From assembly GCF_024347215.1 (NCBI RefSeq), contig NZ_AP025282.1, positions 4,030,001 to 4,094,000 on the forward strand: a stretch of DNA of 64,000 nucleotides, in the 5' to 3' direction. The DNA comes from Aliamphritea ceti. GTDB taxonomy: Bacteria; Pseudomonadota; Gammaproteobacteria; Pseudomonadales; Balneatricaceae. Shown piece by piece: positions 8,921-16,488 of this stretch. The notes beneath the pieces are model-generated. The model had not been told where the DNA came from. It did not search any database and worked only from the letters and a program-made list of their open reading frames with translations. Position 1 is the first letter of the stretch. Every line of letters begins with the position of its first letter. The translations under genes and the position numbers were made by a program.

Positions 8921-9751
8921 ATGCACATAGCTACCATGCTCTGGGTTGACCTTAGAAATCAGTCAAATCAGTCATGTTTATCAAGCAGTTTTGAAGGTAT
9001 TTGTCATACACAGACAGTCAAACAATCTTCCACATGCCCTCGCTTGTTAAACACCACTGAAGCGGACTTAATCTGTTTTGAATATGACTATCCGGACATA
9101 CAAAGTTTGCATTTATTACAACAAACCCGGCAGTCTGAACCTGATTTACCTATCCTGATGTTTACGGAACAGCATTCAGAAGCCCTGGCAATATGGGCTT
9201 TTCGTACTGGTGTCTGGGACTATCACGTTAAACCATTATCTGAAGTTGATATGGTGCATATTACTGAATCATTGAAAACAGCCAGTGATTTTCGTGATGC
9301 TATCAAGCTTAGAAATACCCGCTGTGAAAGTGAGCCGCTGCCGGAAGAGGTTCGTTTCCGCGCACCCACTAGTGGTGAATCCATACTTCAGCACGCAATA
9401 AATTATGTTCAGAACCATTATCCCGAGAAGATTTTGGAGTCCGACATGGCTGATCTGTGCGGCCTGACAGTGAATAAGTTCTGTAGAATGTTCAAACAAA
9501 CATATAGTCTGACATTCCAGGAATATTTAATTGGCTACCGCCTGAAAGAGTCTACCCGGTTGTTACTTAACCCTGTTGCAAGCATCGCAGATGTCGCCTT
9601 TACTGTTGGTTTTAACGACCCATCCTACTATGCCAGAGTATTCAAAAAATACATGGGAATCAGCCCGTCTGAATGTCGTCAGTTACTACGGGAAAAGCGT
9701 TCTTCTGACGCATTAGATACACGAATAATGGAAATGAAAATCCCTGTGTAA
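8921..9751 (+). CDS. response regulator with AraC-type DNA-binding domain; Glu at phospho-acceptor site
   Basis: This 276-residue protein has a receiver-like domain (about 1-120) joined to an AraC/XylS double helix-turn-helix (about 150-265, with DMADLCGLTVNKFCRMFKQ and SIADVAFTVGFNDPSYYARV). Aligning DLICFEYDYPD with the usual receiver strand places Glu54 where the phospho-accepting Asp normally sits. The conserved Thr (LMFTEQ) and Lys (HVKPL) remain. It is divergent from the Tad operon, so it is a likely regulator of pilus genes. Glu could mimic phosphorylation, which is an inference. A bidirectional terminator follows. Confidence 0.82.
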   Translation: MHIATMLWVDLRNQSNQSCLSSSFEGICHTQTVKQSSTCPRLLNTTEADLICFEYDYPDIQSLHLLQQTRQSEPDLPILMFTEQHSEALAIWAFRTGVWDYHVKPLSEVDMVHITESLKTASDFRDAIKLRNTRCESEPLPEEVRFRAPTSGESILQHAINYVQNHYPEKILESDMADLCGLTVNKFCRMFKQTYSLTFQEYLIGYRLKESTRLLLNPVASIADVAFTVGFNDPSYYARVFKKYMGISPSECRQLLREKRSSDALDTRIMEMKIPV

Positions 9752-9764
9752 ACAGAATCTTCCA

Positions 9765-9798
9765 CAAAAAAACACCCGGTTATGCCGGGTATTTTTTT
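9765..9798. terminator. bidirectional rho-independent terminator
   Basis: The stem is ACCCGG (9774-9779) with CCGGGT (9785-9790), flanked by an A run on the left and a T run on the right. It can end both the plus-strand regulator and the minus-strand flavocytochrome gene that converge here. Confidence 0.85.
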
Positions 9799-9799
9799 A

Positions 9800-11110
9800 T
9801 TATCGTGCCTGATAAGCCTGCCAATGCTTCGTGCCCCAGGCGGCTAGCTTTCGCAGCCCTATGCCGGAACGCAATTCGAAAACTTCATAGTGAAAACGAC
9901 TATTTCGTAAACCTCTGGCACCCAGCTGCTGCAAAAGAGATTCACGCATAGGCTTTGGTCCACAGTAATACACCCGAACTTCATCCAGACTGGCTTGCAG
10001 ACTACCGCAAATATCATCTGCAGAAAGACGACCACGTACGGATGTTTCGATTAGATGCAAACTCAATTCGGGGCGTTTATCGACAATACTTTGTAATTCT
10101 TCCAGATGCGCAGCCTCATTCAGTTCACGCACACAGTAAAACAACTCAACCGGCGTAGAACACTTTTTATCCTGTGCCCAGGCGAGGAAAGGCGTAATAC
10201 CTATGCCAGCAGCAATCCATACTTCGGCTTGCACATCCGGCACCCGTCGAAAATGCCCATATGCATTGCTCACATATACACGCATACCAGGTTCTGCCTT
10301 ACGCTTTAGCTGACGGGTATAATCTCCCAATGCTTTAACAGTAAAACGTAGATTACCCTGCTGATCAGGCGCCTGGCTAATCGTAAATGGATGAGGCTCA
10401 TCCAGCTGTTGGTCTGCAAATGACAAAAACGCGAACTGGCCCGACTGATGCTTAACAGCACGACCTTCCTGCTTTAAAGTCAGCGCCAGGGCACTGCCCT
10501 GAACTTCACGATTCACCACCTGGTATGCATAGCGACCGGTCATCCAGGTAAAAGGCATTAAAGTATACAAATAACACAGAATGCCCAGCACACAGAAACC
10601 CAGAGCATACATACCCAAAAGACTCTGCAATTCAAAAGGTTTTAACATAAAGACATAATGAAATGCGCCACAAACAAACATTGCACCCATAAATTTATGT
10701 GTTTTACGCCACAGGTGATAAGGCACAAAAGTAGCAATTGAAATAACCACTAATATCAGTAAGCCATAGAGACTCAGCTCACCAAGTGTTTCAGCCAGAT
10801 CAACTAACCAGGTCTCCTGACCCAGCCCGTCGATTTCTGCATCTACCGTATCGTGAATAAGCACCGCTGCCATCGCAGCAATCCCTATCCATTTATGTAA
10901 TACATAAATTCGATCAAGCCCGCCAAATACCCATTCCAGCCACCTCATTCGAGTGGCCAGTAATTGAGATATTCCCATCAGAACCAGAGCAGCAATGCCA
11001 ATATATTGTGAAAATAAAGCCCCTGTATCATATTTTCCAAACAGAGGAATGAAACTATATAAGGGAAAAAAAACGGCGATTAAGACCAATAAAACACCAA
11101 CAATTCGCAT
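9800..11110 (-). CDS. ferric-reductase-like transmembrane flavocytochrome / NAD(P)H oxidoreductase
   Basis: This 436-residue protein has an N-terminal membrane part (about 1-200, six hydrophobic segments) with conserved His in LHKWIGIAAM, LIHDTV, RKTHKFMG and AFHYVFM, the heme-ligand pattern of ferric-reductase-like domains. It is followed by a ferredoxin-reductase-type FAD domain (DEPHPFTISQAPD) and an NAD(P)H domain (VWIAAGIGITPFLAWA, VYYCGPKPM). It should move electrons from NAD(P)H across the membrane to an acceptor that the sequence does not reveal. It lies 42 bp after ohrR on the same strand, which suggests a link to oxidative or redox stress. Confidence 0.83.
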   Translation of the reverse strand: MRIVGVLLVLIAVFFPLYSFIPLFGKYDTGALFSQYIGIAALVLMGISQLLATRMRWLEWVFGGLDRIYVLHKWIGIAAMAAVLIHDTVDAEIDGLGQETWLVDLAETLGELSLYGLLILVVISIATFVPYHLWRKTHKFMGAMFVCGAFHYVFMLKPFELQSLLGMYALGFCVLGILCYLYTLMPFTWMTGRYAYQVVNREVQGSALALTLKQEGRAVKHQSGQFAFLSFADQQLDEPHPFTISQAPDQQGNLRFTVKALGDYTRQLKRKAEPGMRVYVSNAYGHFRRVPDVQAEVWIAAGIGITPFLAWAQDKKCSTPVELFYCVRELNEAAHLEELQSIVDKRPELSLHLIETSVRGRLSADDICGSLQASLDEVRVYYCGPKPMRESLLQQLGARGLRNSRFHYEVFELRSGIGLRKLAAWGTKHWQAYQAR

Positions 11111-11152
11111 ATAAACATCCTGCTGTAAAAGAAATATAAACTGTTTTAACAG

Positions 11153-11599
11153 TCAGTCATTACCGTTACGTAAATGCCGGTTCAAATTCTGTAGTTGCTG
11201 CAGTAACTGCTTAAACTCAACGGTTTCCAAACCTGTTGAACAGGCTACTTCTTGTTGAATAGAAGTAATTTCCGGGGTTAATTCACGGGCTTTATCTGTC
11301 AGGCCCACCATGACTTTACGCTCATCTTCTGCGTCACGGTAGCGGTTAATCAGGCCAGCCTGTTGCATACGCTTCAACAGAGGCGAAAGCGTACCTGAAT
11401 CCAGAAATAGTCGCTCGCCAAGTGCTTTGACTGTTACCTCGTCTTCCGGCGTCAACGCCAGAAATACAAGGTACTGGGGATAGGTCATATTCAGGCGACC
11501 CAGCAAGCTTTTATACTCTTTGGTTATCGCCTGAGCGGTCGAATAAAGCGCAAAACATAAGCGCTCATCGAGTAAAGAAAGGTCATCTGTTGCAGTCAT
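11153..11599 (-). CDS. ohrR: OhrR-type MarR family peroxide-sensing repressor
   Basis: This 148-residue winged-helix regulator of the MarR family has the N-terminal segment LCFALYS with Cys15, the conserved reactive cysteine that organic hydroperoxides oxidise in OhrR. The recognition region reads LGERLFLDSGTLSPLLKRM and the wing NRYRDAEDERKVMVGLT. OhrR represses ohr until oxidised. An ohr gene lies about 0.8 kb away on the same strand with a matching palindrome in its promoter (12853-12867). The flavocytochrome gene downstream may be co-transcribed. Confidence 0.88.
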   Translation of the reverse strand: MTATDDLSLLDERLCFALYSTAQAITKEYKSLLGRLNMTYPQYLVFLALTPEDEVTVKALGERLFLDSGTLSPLLKRMQQAGLINRYRDAEDERKVMVGLTDKARELTPEITSIQQEVACSTGLETVEFKQLLQQLQNLNRHLRNGND

Positions 11600-11697
11600 C
11601 TGCGGATCTATTCCAACGCTGAGGGCGGTACAAAAAGCAGAGCTATGCCCTGCTACTTTGTTCTGGAATATATCATGAAGCTAAGCCAAGCCGGAAT

Positions 11698-12294
11698 TTA
11701 TTGCTCCAGCATCAAACTGAAACTAACCGGAACGGTATAACCTATGTTGTCCAATCCAGCCAAGGACTTGAGCTTATCAATACCTGCTGTCAGACCAAAG
11801 GTTTCGGCACTCAGAACTACAGGTTGGCTGCTGCTGGCAAGAATCTGCTGACCGTCTGACATGAGACTGACTTTCACTTTCAAAGGTTTTTCCAGCCCAT
11901 GAAAGCTAAGAGTGGCATCAACTTCAGCATTCGAAAAACCACCATCTTTTGCTGTCTGCATAATTTCAGCCGGTAGTTGGCTGGTCAGAGTTGCCATCTT
12001 AAACTTTGAAGTTTCAAACAGATGCTCACGCATTCGATCGTTACGTATTCCGATATTTGTTTCGATACTGTCCAGATCCAGCTGAATTGACAACTCACCT
12101 GCATCATTTAACTGCCCGGCCAGACGGGTAATATGAAACACTTCGGCGATATGTACTTTCTTTACCGATAAAAAATTCAAACTGGATTTCTGATTGTTTA
12201 ATTGCCAGTCAGCCTGAGCCCCCATGCTGGCAGCCAGCATACAGGCAGCCAGTGCCGATGCCGGTAATAACCGTGTTAGCGTATTCAGATTCAT
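11698..12294 (-). CDS. YceI family periplasmic lipocalin-like protein
   Basis: This 198-residue protein has a signal peptide ending in GAQA before Asp (about residue 28). The mature part matches YceI-type beta barrels, which bind isoprenoid-like lipids: WQLNNQKSSLNFLSVKK at its start, then the regular polar strands and NAEVDATLSFHG. Its exact ligand is not known. It sits between ohrR and ohr on the same strand with about 90-bp gaps either side, so it may be a separate unit or loosely co-transcribed with the peroxide genes. Confidence 0.85.
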   Translation of the reverse strand: MNLNTLTRLLPASALAACMLAASMGAQADWQLNNQKSSLNFLSVKKVHIAEVFHITRLAGQLNDAGELSIQLDLDSIETNIGIRNDRMREHLFETSKFKMATLTSQLPAEIMQTAKDGGFSNAEVDATLSFHGLEKPLKVKVSLMSDGQQILASSSQPVVLSAETFGLTAGIDKLKSLAGLDNIGYTVPVSFSLMLEQ

Positions 12295-12382
12295 TACTTT
12301 TCTCCTTAAATTTAAACATCAGATCCGTTATAACTTCCAGAGCAGAGCACCCAAATTAGCTCTCCTCTGGCAGCATACATAA

Positions 12383-12808
12383 TCAGATAATATTCAGTAC
12401 AACGTCAACATTGTTACGGGTTGCATTAGAATATGGGCAAACTTCATGCGCTGCCGAAATGAGTGTATCCAGTTCATCACGCGCCATGTCAGGCACTTCA
12501 ATGTTCAGCACTACATTAATATTAAATCCCTGCCCTACAGGACCGATGCCCACTTCGCCATTAACCTTAGTCGCTGCGCTCAGCAACTGCCCGTTTCTCT
12601 GTGCGACTACTTTCATCGCACCAATAAAGCAGGCTGCATAACCCGCAGCAAATAGCTGCTCAGGGTTCACACCAAACTTACCCGCACCGCCTAAGGCCCT
12701 GGGCGTAGTGAGCGGCATATCCAACGCACCGTCATCAGAACGAACGTACCCTTCACGCCCACCTGTTGCTTCAGCTTTAGCTACATATAAGGTTTTATCT
12801 AATTGCAT
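12383..12808 (-). CDS. ohr: organic hydroperoxide resistance protein Ohr
   Basis: This 141-residue thiol peroxidase of the Ohr/OsmC fold reduces organic and fatty-acid hydroperoxides with a pair of cysteines. Both are visible: FAAGYAACFIGAM holds the peroxidatic Cys and EVCPYSNATR the resolving Cys. I take the ATG at 12808, with a GGAG ribosome site 8-11 bp upstream; it gives MQLDKTLYVAKAEATGGREG, the normal Ohr N-terminus. A longer in-frame start 47 codons upstream would read through the promoter and operator region and is rejected. It is likely repressed by the OhrR at 11153-11599. Confidence 0.95.
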   Translation of the reverse strand: MQLDKTLYVAKAEATGGREGYVRSDDGALDMPLTTPRALGGAGKFGVNPEQLFAAGYAACFIGAMKVVAQRNGQLLSAATKVNGEVGIGPVGQGFNINVVLNIEVPDMARDELDTLISAAHEVCPYSNATRNNVDVVLNII

Positions 12809-12852
12809 ACGATTACTCCGGATAGATATGACTTTATGCATATAAAGTATTA

Positions 12853-12867
12853 CACAATTAAATTGTG
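12853..12867 (-). promoter_or_regulatory. OhrR-type operator within the ohr promoter
   Basis: CACAATT-A-AATTGTG is a perfect 7-bp inverted repeat with one central base, and a third half-site AATTGCGC-like element follows at 12868-12876. The sequence resembles AT-rich OhrR boxes. On the minus strand it falls between a possible -35 (TTGCGC) and -10 (TACTTT) spaced by 17 bp, so a bound repressor would block polymerase. Confidence 0.7.
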
Positions 12868-12914
12868 CGCAATTAATATTTAGTAATCTGTTAGCAAAAC
12901 CTTCCGCTAGCCCA

Positions 12915-12943
12915 TAAAAAAAGCCTGTCCAAAGACAGGCTTT
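12915..12943 (-). terminator. rho-independent terminator of the tautomerase gene
   Basis: The stem is AAGCCTGTC (12921-12929) with GACAGGCTT (12934-12942) and a 4-base loop. On the minus strand it ends in a run of seven T, about 40 bp after the tautomerase stop. It also insulates the ohr promoter from upstream transcription. Confidence 0.85.
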
Positions 12944-12981
12944 TATCACTATCAGCTCGATTATTCAGACAATTGAACTGG

Positions 12982-13206
12982 CTAGTTAGATTTTAGCTTT
13001 CGATAATCGGTCACCGGTAAGCCACCTATCCCCCAGTCCTCAAGCGGAACCTCATCAATCACTACAAAAGTAGTTGCTGGCTGCTTATTTAAAACCTTAG
13101 AGAGCAACTCAGTAACACCGGCAATCAACTCAGCTTTCTGCTCCTGTGTTGGCCCCGTATTATCAATACCACCTTCTTTCGTTACTTTAATATTTACATA
13201 AGGCAT
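12982..13206 (-). CDS. 4-oxalocrotonate tautomerase family protein
   Basis: This 74-residue protein starts MPYVNIKVTKEG, leaving Pro2 as the N-terminal catalytic base after Met removal, as in 4-oxalocrotonate tautomerases. The middle TQEQKAELIAGVTELLSKVL is the typical helix and FVVIDEVPLEDWGIGG the second strand with the hairpin motif. Members isomerise enols or keto acids; the substrate here cannot be read from sequence. It follows the NTF2-like and GST genes on the same strand and probably ends their transcript at the hairpin near 12930. Confidence 0.88.
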   Translation of the reverse strand: MPYVNIKVTKEGGIDNTGPTQEQKAELIAGVTELLSKVLNKQPATTFVVIDEVPLEDWGIGGLPVTDYRKLKSN

Positions 13207-13254
13207 TTATAGCTTCTCCGTTTCAGTATCATTCAGCTGGCCTGAATTCATTAA

Positions 13255-13629
13255 TCATTGATAAGTAAAAACTTTGGACATGATCCGCCAGCCATGCTGA
13301 TCAAAAGTTAATGTTAAAAAATCCGTATATTCCCGCTCTAACATAGTCATTGAGGCTTTAACAAACGCCAAACGCTCACCACCAAGCTCAACTGAGATAA
13401 TTCGTTCGCAACGGGCATCACCATTAGCAGCAGGTGGTATACGTTTATCCACCGCAGCGAAATATTCAGCCAGCGACTTATTCATGTAGTCGCCTTCTAC
13501 CATATTCACGTAACGTGCATCCGGATGAAAAACCTTTGCCAATACCTCAGTATCAGCCAGATACAGACCTTCAAAATACACATCCATAGCACTGCAAATA
13601 GTCGCTATTGCTTTTGCTGACTCATTCAT
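13255..13629 (-). CDS. NTF2-like (SnoaL/lumazine-binding-like) family protein
   Basis: This 124-residue protein has the cone-shaped NTF2-like pattern: an N-terminal helix (AMDVYFEGLYLADTEVLAKV), then FHPDARYVNMVEGDY, and late strands DFLTLTFDQHGWRIMSKVF. Such proteins include small isomerases, dehydratases and binding proteins; no catalytic set can be fixed here. Its ATG overlaps the stop of the GST gene (ATGA at 13626-13629 region), so both are translated from one message. A joint role in detoxifying a reactive small molecule is likely but unproven. Confidence 0.75.
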   Translation of the reverse strand: MNESAKAIATICSAMDVYFEGLYLADTEVLAKVFHPDARYVNMVEGDYMNKSLAEYFAAVDKRIPPAANGDARCERIISVELGGERLAFVKASMTMLEREYTDFLTLTFDQHGWRIMSKVFTYQ

Positions 13630-14237
13630 CAGACCAGCCCTTCAGCTTTAAAAGCTTCCTGAACCGCCGGACGTTTGCTCACCCGCTCAACAAAACGGGC
13701 AATCCTGGGCCAGGGATGCAAATTGATACCGACAAAATTAGCCCAGTTACTGACCACAAAAAGATAAGCATCTGCCACAGAAAAATCACTGCCCGACAGA
13801 TATTCACGGTCATCTGCAAACAAGTCATTCAGATAATTAAATTTGCTATTCAGACTTGCCCTGGCATTGTCTTTATCAGCTTCAGTGGCTGTTCCTGAGA
13901 AAAATGCCCCAAAAGCTTTATGCAGCTCAGAACTGACATAATTCAGATGCTCTTGCAGCCGAACCCGCTCGATAGTTCCTGCAGTAGGCGCCAGACGACC
14001 CGGTGCGCAGTGATCTGCAATATATTGCAGTATCGCAGCGCCCTCGGTAAGAACGTCACCGGACTCTAACTGCAGTACAGGCACATAACCTTTAGGATTG
14101 ATCTCACTAAAATCCATGCCTGACTGGGTTCGGCCGATGTCAGTATCAACCGCTTCAAGTTCGAAGCCAGCCCCTGATTCGCGCAAAATAATATGTGATG
14201 CCAACGAACAGGCACCCGGTTTATAAAACAGCTTCAT
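13629..14237 (-). CDS. gstA: glutathione S-transferase (GstA-like)
   Basis: This is a 202-residue GST. The N-terminal thioredoxin fold carries MKLFYKPGACSLASHIILRE, the beta-class start with a candidate Cys10. NPKGYVPVLQL supplies the cis-Pro, and LTEGAAILQYIADH the glutathione-binding Glu region. The C-terminal helical domain ends FVERVSKRPAVQEAF. I prefer the ATG at 14237, with a GAGGACA ribosome site, over one six codons upstream. It heads the three-gene unit GST, NTF2-like, tautomerase, and is divergent from a LysR regulator. Confidence 0.9.
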   Translation of the reverse strand: MKLFYKPGACSLASHIILRESGAGFELEAVDTDIGRTQSGMDFSEINPKGYVPVLQLESGDVLTEGAAILQYIADHCAPGRLAPTAGTIERVRLQEHLNYVSSELHKAFGAFFSGTATEADKDNARASLNSKFNYLNDLFADDREYLSGSDFSVADAYLFVVSNWANFVGINLHPWPRIARFVERVSKRPAVQEAFKAEGLV

Positions 14238-14354
14238 CGCTTGTCCTCTTCTCAATACATGATCAACAAGAGCAAGCGTACAGAGACAAATAAACTATAA
14301 ATAACATTGTTTTTTCAATATCATGATCTAAAAATCAGATCGAGATACCCATAC

Positions 14355-15245
14355 GTGACATACGAACAGCTCCTTATTCTTCAGGCAATAGTCAGTGAAG
14401 GAACTTTCAGAAGCGCCGCCGAACACCTGCACAAATCGCAATCGGCAGTCAGTCATATGTTAAAAAAACTGGAAGATGATATTGGCTTTCTGCTGTTTTC
14501 CCGTGAAGCATATCGTCCGCAACTTACTCCCGAAGGAGAAGTATTTTATCGCCAGGCAACCCGTGCTATTCAGCAAATGCAACAACTGCGCACAACCGCC
14601 CGAAATTTAAAAGCCAGACACGAAGCTTTTGTATCCCTTGCAGTAACAGCAACCTACCCTTTAACCCCTGTTTTAGAGGTTATCGGTCATATCAAGCAAC
14701 AATACCCCACGACGGACATTAACCTCTCCCGCGAAACAATGGCTGGCCCACTGGAGCGGCTATTACAGCAGGAAGCCGACATCATTATTGCCACAATGGA
14801 CGGCGTACCGGTTGATCAGGTAGAAGCCATTCCATTCGCTAATATCACCATAGTCCCTGTTGCTCATCCCGATTTCGAAGCAGCACAAAATCCACAGATG
14901 AAAACGATTAGCGAAATTCAAAGCTATACACAGATTATTGTTGCCGACAGCAGCACAAGCGCTACCAGCCAAAGCAGAGACCTTTTGCCTGGAGGACTCC
15001 GCTGGACGGTCTCTGATTTTGCAGCAAAAAAAGAAATCCTGCTCGCAAAGCAAGGCTGGGGAGGGATTCCCACACATATGATTGAAGAAGAACTTGCCAA
15101 CGGCAGCCTGGTCGCACTTAATGTCGAAGGTTACCCACCTCGCTATTCTCAGCTATTTCAAATCCGGCGGAGAAATTCAAATACAGGAATAGTTGCACAG
15201 GCAATCTGGCAACAACTCACAGAATTACAGCACTCAACCACATGA
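14355..15245 (+). CDS. LysR-type transcriptional regulator
   Basis: This protein of about 296 residues has the LysR N-terminal helix-turn-helix (YEQLLILQAIVSEGTFRSAA and LHKSQSAVSHMLKKLEDDIG) and a periplasmic-binding-protein-like effector domain (about 90-290). The only in-frame starts are a TTG at 14307 and a GTG at 14355. The GTG places the helix-turn-helix at the usual distance from the N-terminus and has GAGA upstream, so I prefer it. It is divergent from the GST operon with about 117 bp between them, a layout typical for a LysR protein controlling the neighbouring unit. The inducer is unknown. Confidence 0.85.
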   Translation: MTYEQLLILQAIVSEGTFRSAAEHLHKSQSAVSHMLKKLEDDIGFLLFSREAYRPQLTPEGEVFYRQATRAIQQMQQLRTTARNLKARHEAFVSLAVTATYPLTPVLEVIGHIKQQYPTTDINLSRETMAGPLERLLQQEADIIIATMDGVPVDQVEAIPFANITIVPVAHPDFEAAQNPQMKTISEIQSYTQIIVADSSTSATSQSRDLLPGGLRWTVSDFAAKKEILLAKQGWGGIPTHMIEEELANGSLVALNVEGYPPRYSQLFQIRRRNSNTGIVAQAIWQQLTELQHSTT

Positions 15246-15318
15246 TATAAAACGTAAACACCTACCCCAGAAACGAAAAAAGCCAACCTTTCGGTTAGCC
15301 TCTTCTGTTTTATCACGC

Positions 15319-15388
15319 TGGTAGCGGGGCCAGACTCAAACTAACCACCTTCGCCCGGGGTTATAAAGAGCTGAGCCCGACGAGCCAC
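15319..15388 (-). pseudogene. degenerate tRNA-fMet copy A
   Basis: It keeps the TAGC-CCA end, T-arm-like TTTGAGT and the GGGCTCAGCTCTTTATAA expanded anticodon region. The D-arm and acceptor 5' side are lost and replaced by AT-rich sequence. It is followed on the minus strand by the AGGCTAACC hairpin at about 15279-15301. Confidence 0.75.
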
Positions 15389-15459
15389 ACTGAAATATAA
15401 TCTCAAATTTCAGGCATAAAAAAAGCCTATCTATAAAGATAAGCCTCTCTTTCTTACGT

Positions 15460-15538
15460 TGGTAACAGAGGCCAGATTCGAACTTATGACCTTCGCCTGG
15501 GTTATAAAGAGCTGAGCCCGACGAGCTACCTGCCTGCT
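15460..15538 (-). pseudogene. degenerate tRNA-fMet copy B
   Basis: It has an intact T-loop (TTCGAAT), the expanded anticodon loop and GGTAGCTCG of the D-arm. The acceptor 5' strand is replaced by TTTTATAGCAGG. The following hairpin is of the second type (about 15418-15445). Confidence 0.78.
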
Positions 15539-15605
15539 ATAAAATCATCTACCCCAGAAACGAAAAAAGCCAACCTTTCGGTTAGCCTCTTCTGTTTCAT
15601 CACCT

Positions 15606-15685
15606 TAGTAGCAAGAACCAGACTTAAGCTGGCGACCTTCGCCCGGGATTATAAAAAGCTGAGCCCGACGAGCTACCTGCCTGCT
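15606..15685 (-). pseudogene. degenerate tRNA-fMet copy C
   Basis: It is nearly identical to copy D. The T-loop is changed to CTTAAGT with a still complementary stem (CCAG/CTGG), and the 3' end reads GCTACTA instead of GCTACCA. It is followed by the AGGCTAACC hairpin near 15565-15590. Confidence 0.78.
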
Positions 15686-15752
15686 ATAAAATCACCTACC
15701 CCAGAAACGAAAAAAGCCAACCTTTCGGTTAGCCTCTTCTGCTTTATCACCT

Positions 15753-15832
15753 TGGTAGCAAGAACCAATCTTAAGCTGGCGACCTTCGCCCGGGGTTATA
15801 AAAAGCTGAGCCCGACGAGCTACCTGCCTGCT
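15753..15832 (-). pseudogene. degenerate tRNA-fMet copy D
   Basis: It is 147 bp from copy C and almost the same sequence, with the shared insertions and an altered T-loop (CTTAAGA). The hairpin near 15712-15738 follows on the minus strand. Confidence 0.78.
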
Positions 15833-15899
15833 ATAAAATCATCTACCCCAAAAACGAAAAAAGCCAACCCTTCGGTTAGCCTCTTCTGTTTAATCACGC

Positions 15900-15969
15900 T
15901 GGCAGCTAGGCCAGACTCGAACTGATCACCTTCGCACGGGGTTATAAAGAGCTGAGACCGACGAGCCAC
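15900..15969 (-). pseudogene. degenerate tRNA-fMet copy E
   Basis: It is the partner of copy A: same lost D-arm, same upstream AT-rich spacer containing TGAAATTTGAGATTATATTT. The T-loop is TTCGAGT. It is followed by an AGGCTAACC-type hairpin near 15860-15884. Confidence 0.78.
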
Positions 15970-16039
15970 ACTGAAATATAATCTCAAATTTCAGGCATAA
16001 AAAAAGCCTATCTATAAAGATAAGCCTCTCTTTTTACGT

Positions 16040-16118
16040 TGGTAGCGGGGGCCAGATTCGAACTTATGATCTTCGCCAGGGTTATAAAGAGCTGAGCCCG
16101 ACGAGCTACCTGCCGGCT
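16040..16118 (-). pseudogene. degenerate tRNA-fMet copy F, closest to the intact gene
   Basis: It retains the full 3' half including CCCCCGCTACCA and a normal T-loop, and the D-arm GGTAGCTCG. The acceptor 5' strand is AT-rich (TTATTATAGCCGG), so no acceptor stem can form. The second-type hairpin follows (about 15998-16026). Confidence 0.78.
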
Positions 16119-16143
16119 ATAATAATTACATACCTCAGAAACG

Positions 16144-16169
16144 AAAAAAGCCAACCTTTCGGTTAGCCT
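16144..16169 (-). terminator. rho-independent terminator of tRNA-fMet
   Basis: On the minus strand AGGCTAACC-GAAA-GGTTGGCTT is followed by a T run, 18 bp after the CCA end of the intact tRNA gene. The same hairpin recurs after four of the six degenerate copies. Confidence 0.88.
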
Positions 16170-16186
16170 CTTCTGCTTTATCACGT

Positions 16187-16263
<77 letters not shown>

Positions 16264-16277
16264 TCAACGTGGGACGC

Positions 16278-16306
16278 ATATTAAGGACTCGGTGGTCTTA
16301 ATGCAA
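16278..16306 (-). promoter_or_regulatory. sigma-70 promoter of tRNA-fMet
   Basis: On the minus strand there is a -35 TTGCAT, a spacer of exactly 17 bp and a -10 TAATAT, followed by the GC-rich discriminator GCGTCCC typical of stringently controlled stable-RNA promoters. The start point would be near 16271. Confidence 0.8.
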
Positions 16307-16488
16307 GGAAAAACTTAATAAAAACATTATTGTCTGAGTTTTTAGCGCAACCTGCCTAAAACATAAATTGCCAGTTTTTAATGCAGTGATCGAAACGCTG
16401 GCCGATAGCCTGTTTAGAGATTAACTAAACTGATCCGGCGGAACACAGTTTCGCCTTATTCGAACTCCATAGGTATCAGGACAAATAT

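Larger units (their letters stand above)
15262..16135 (-). repeat. tandem array of six degenerate tRNA-fMet-derived units, each with a terminator
   Basis: Six units with a spacing of 140-147 bp lie downstream of the intact tRNA-fMet on the same strand. Each has a tRNA-fMet-like body with the same two insertions: about 8 nt in the anticodon loop (GCTCTTTA) and 4-5 nt in the 3' anticodon stem. Each is followed by a rho-independent hairpin. Two hairpin types occur: AGGCTAACC-type after most copies, and a GGCTTATC/GATAGGC type after the copies at 15460 and 16040. The pair at 15319+15460 repeats as 15900+16040 with an offset of about 581 bp, so a two-unit block was itself duplicated. Confidence 0.85.

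Noticed and set aside
12809..12949. N-terminal extension of Ohr from an upstream ATG
   Set aside because: The extension crosses a terminator, the operator and the promoter; a good ribosome site supports the start at 12808.
15262..16135. Possible CRISPR array
   Set aside because: The units are 140-147 bp, tRNA-like, include terminators and have no uniform short repeat with unique spacers, and there are no cas genes.
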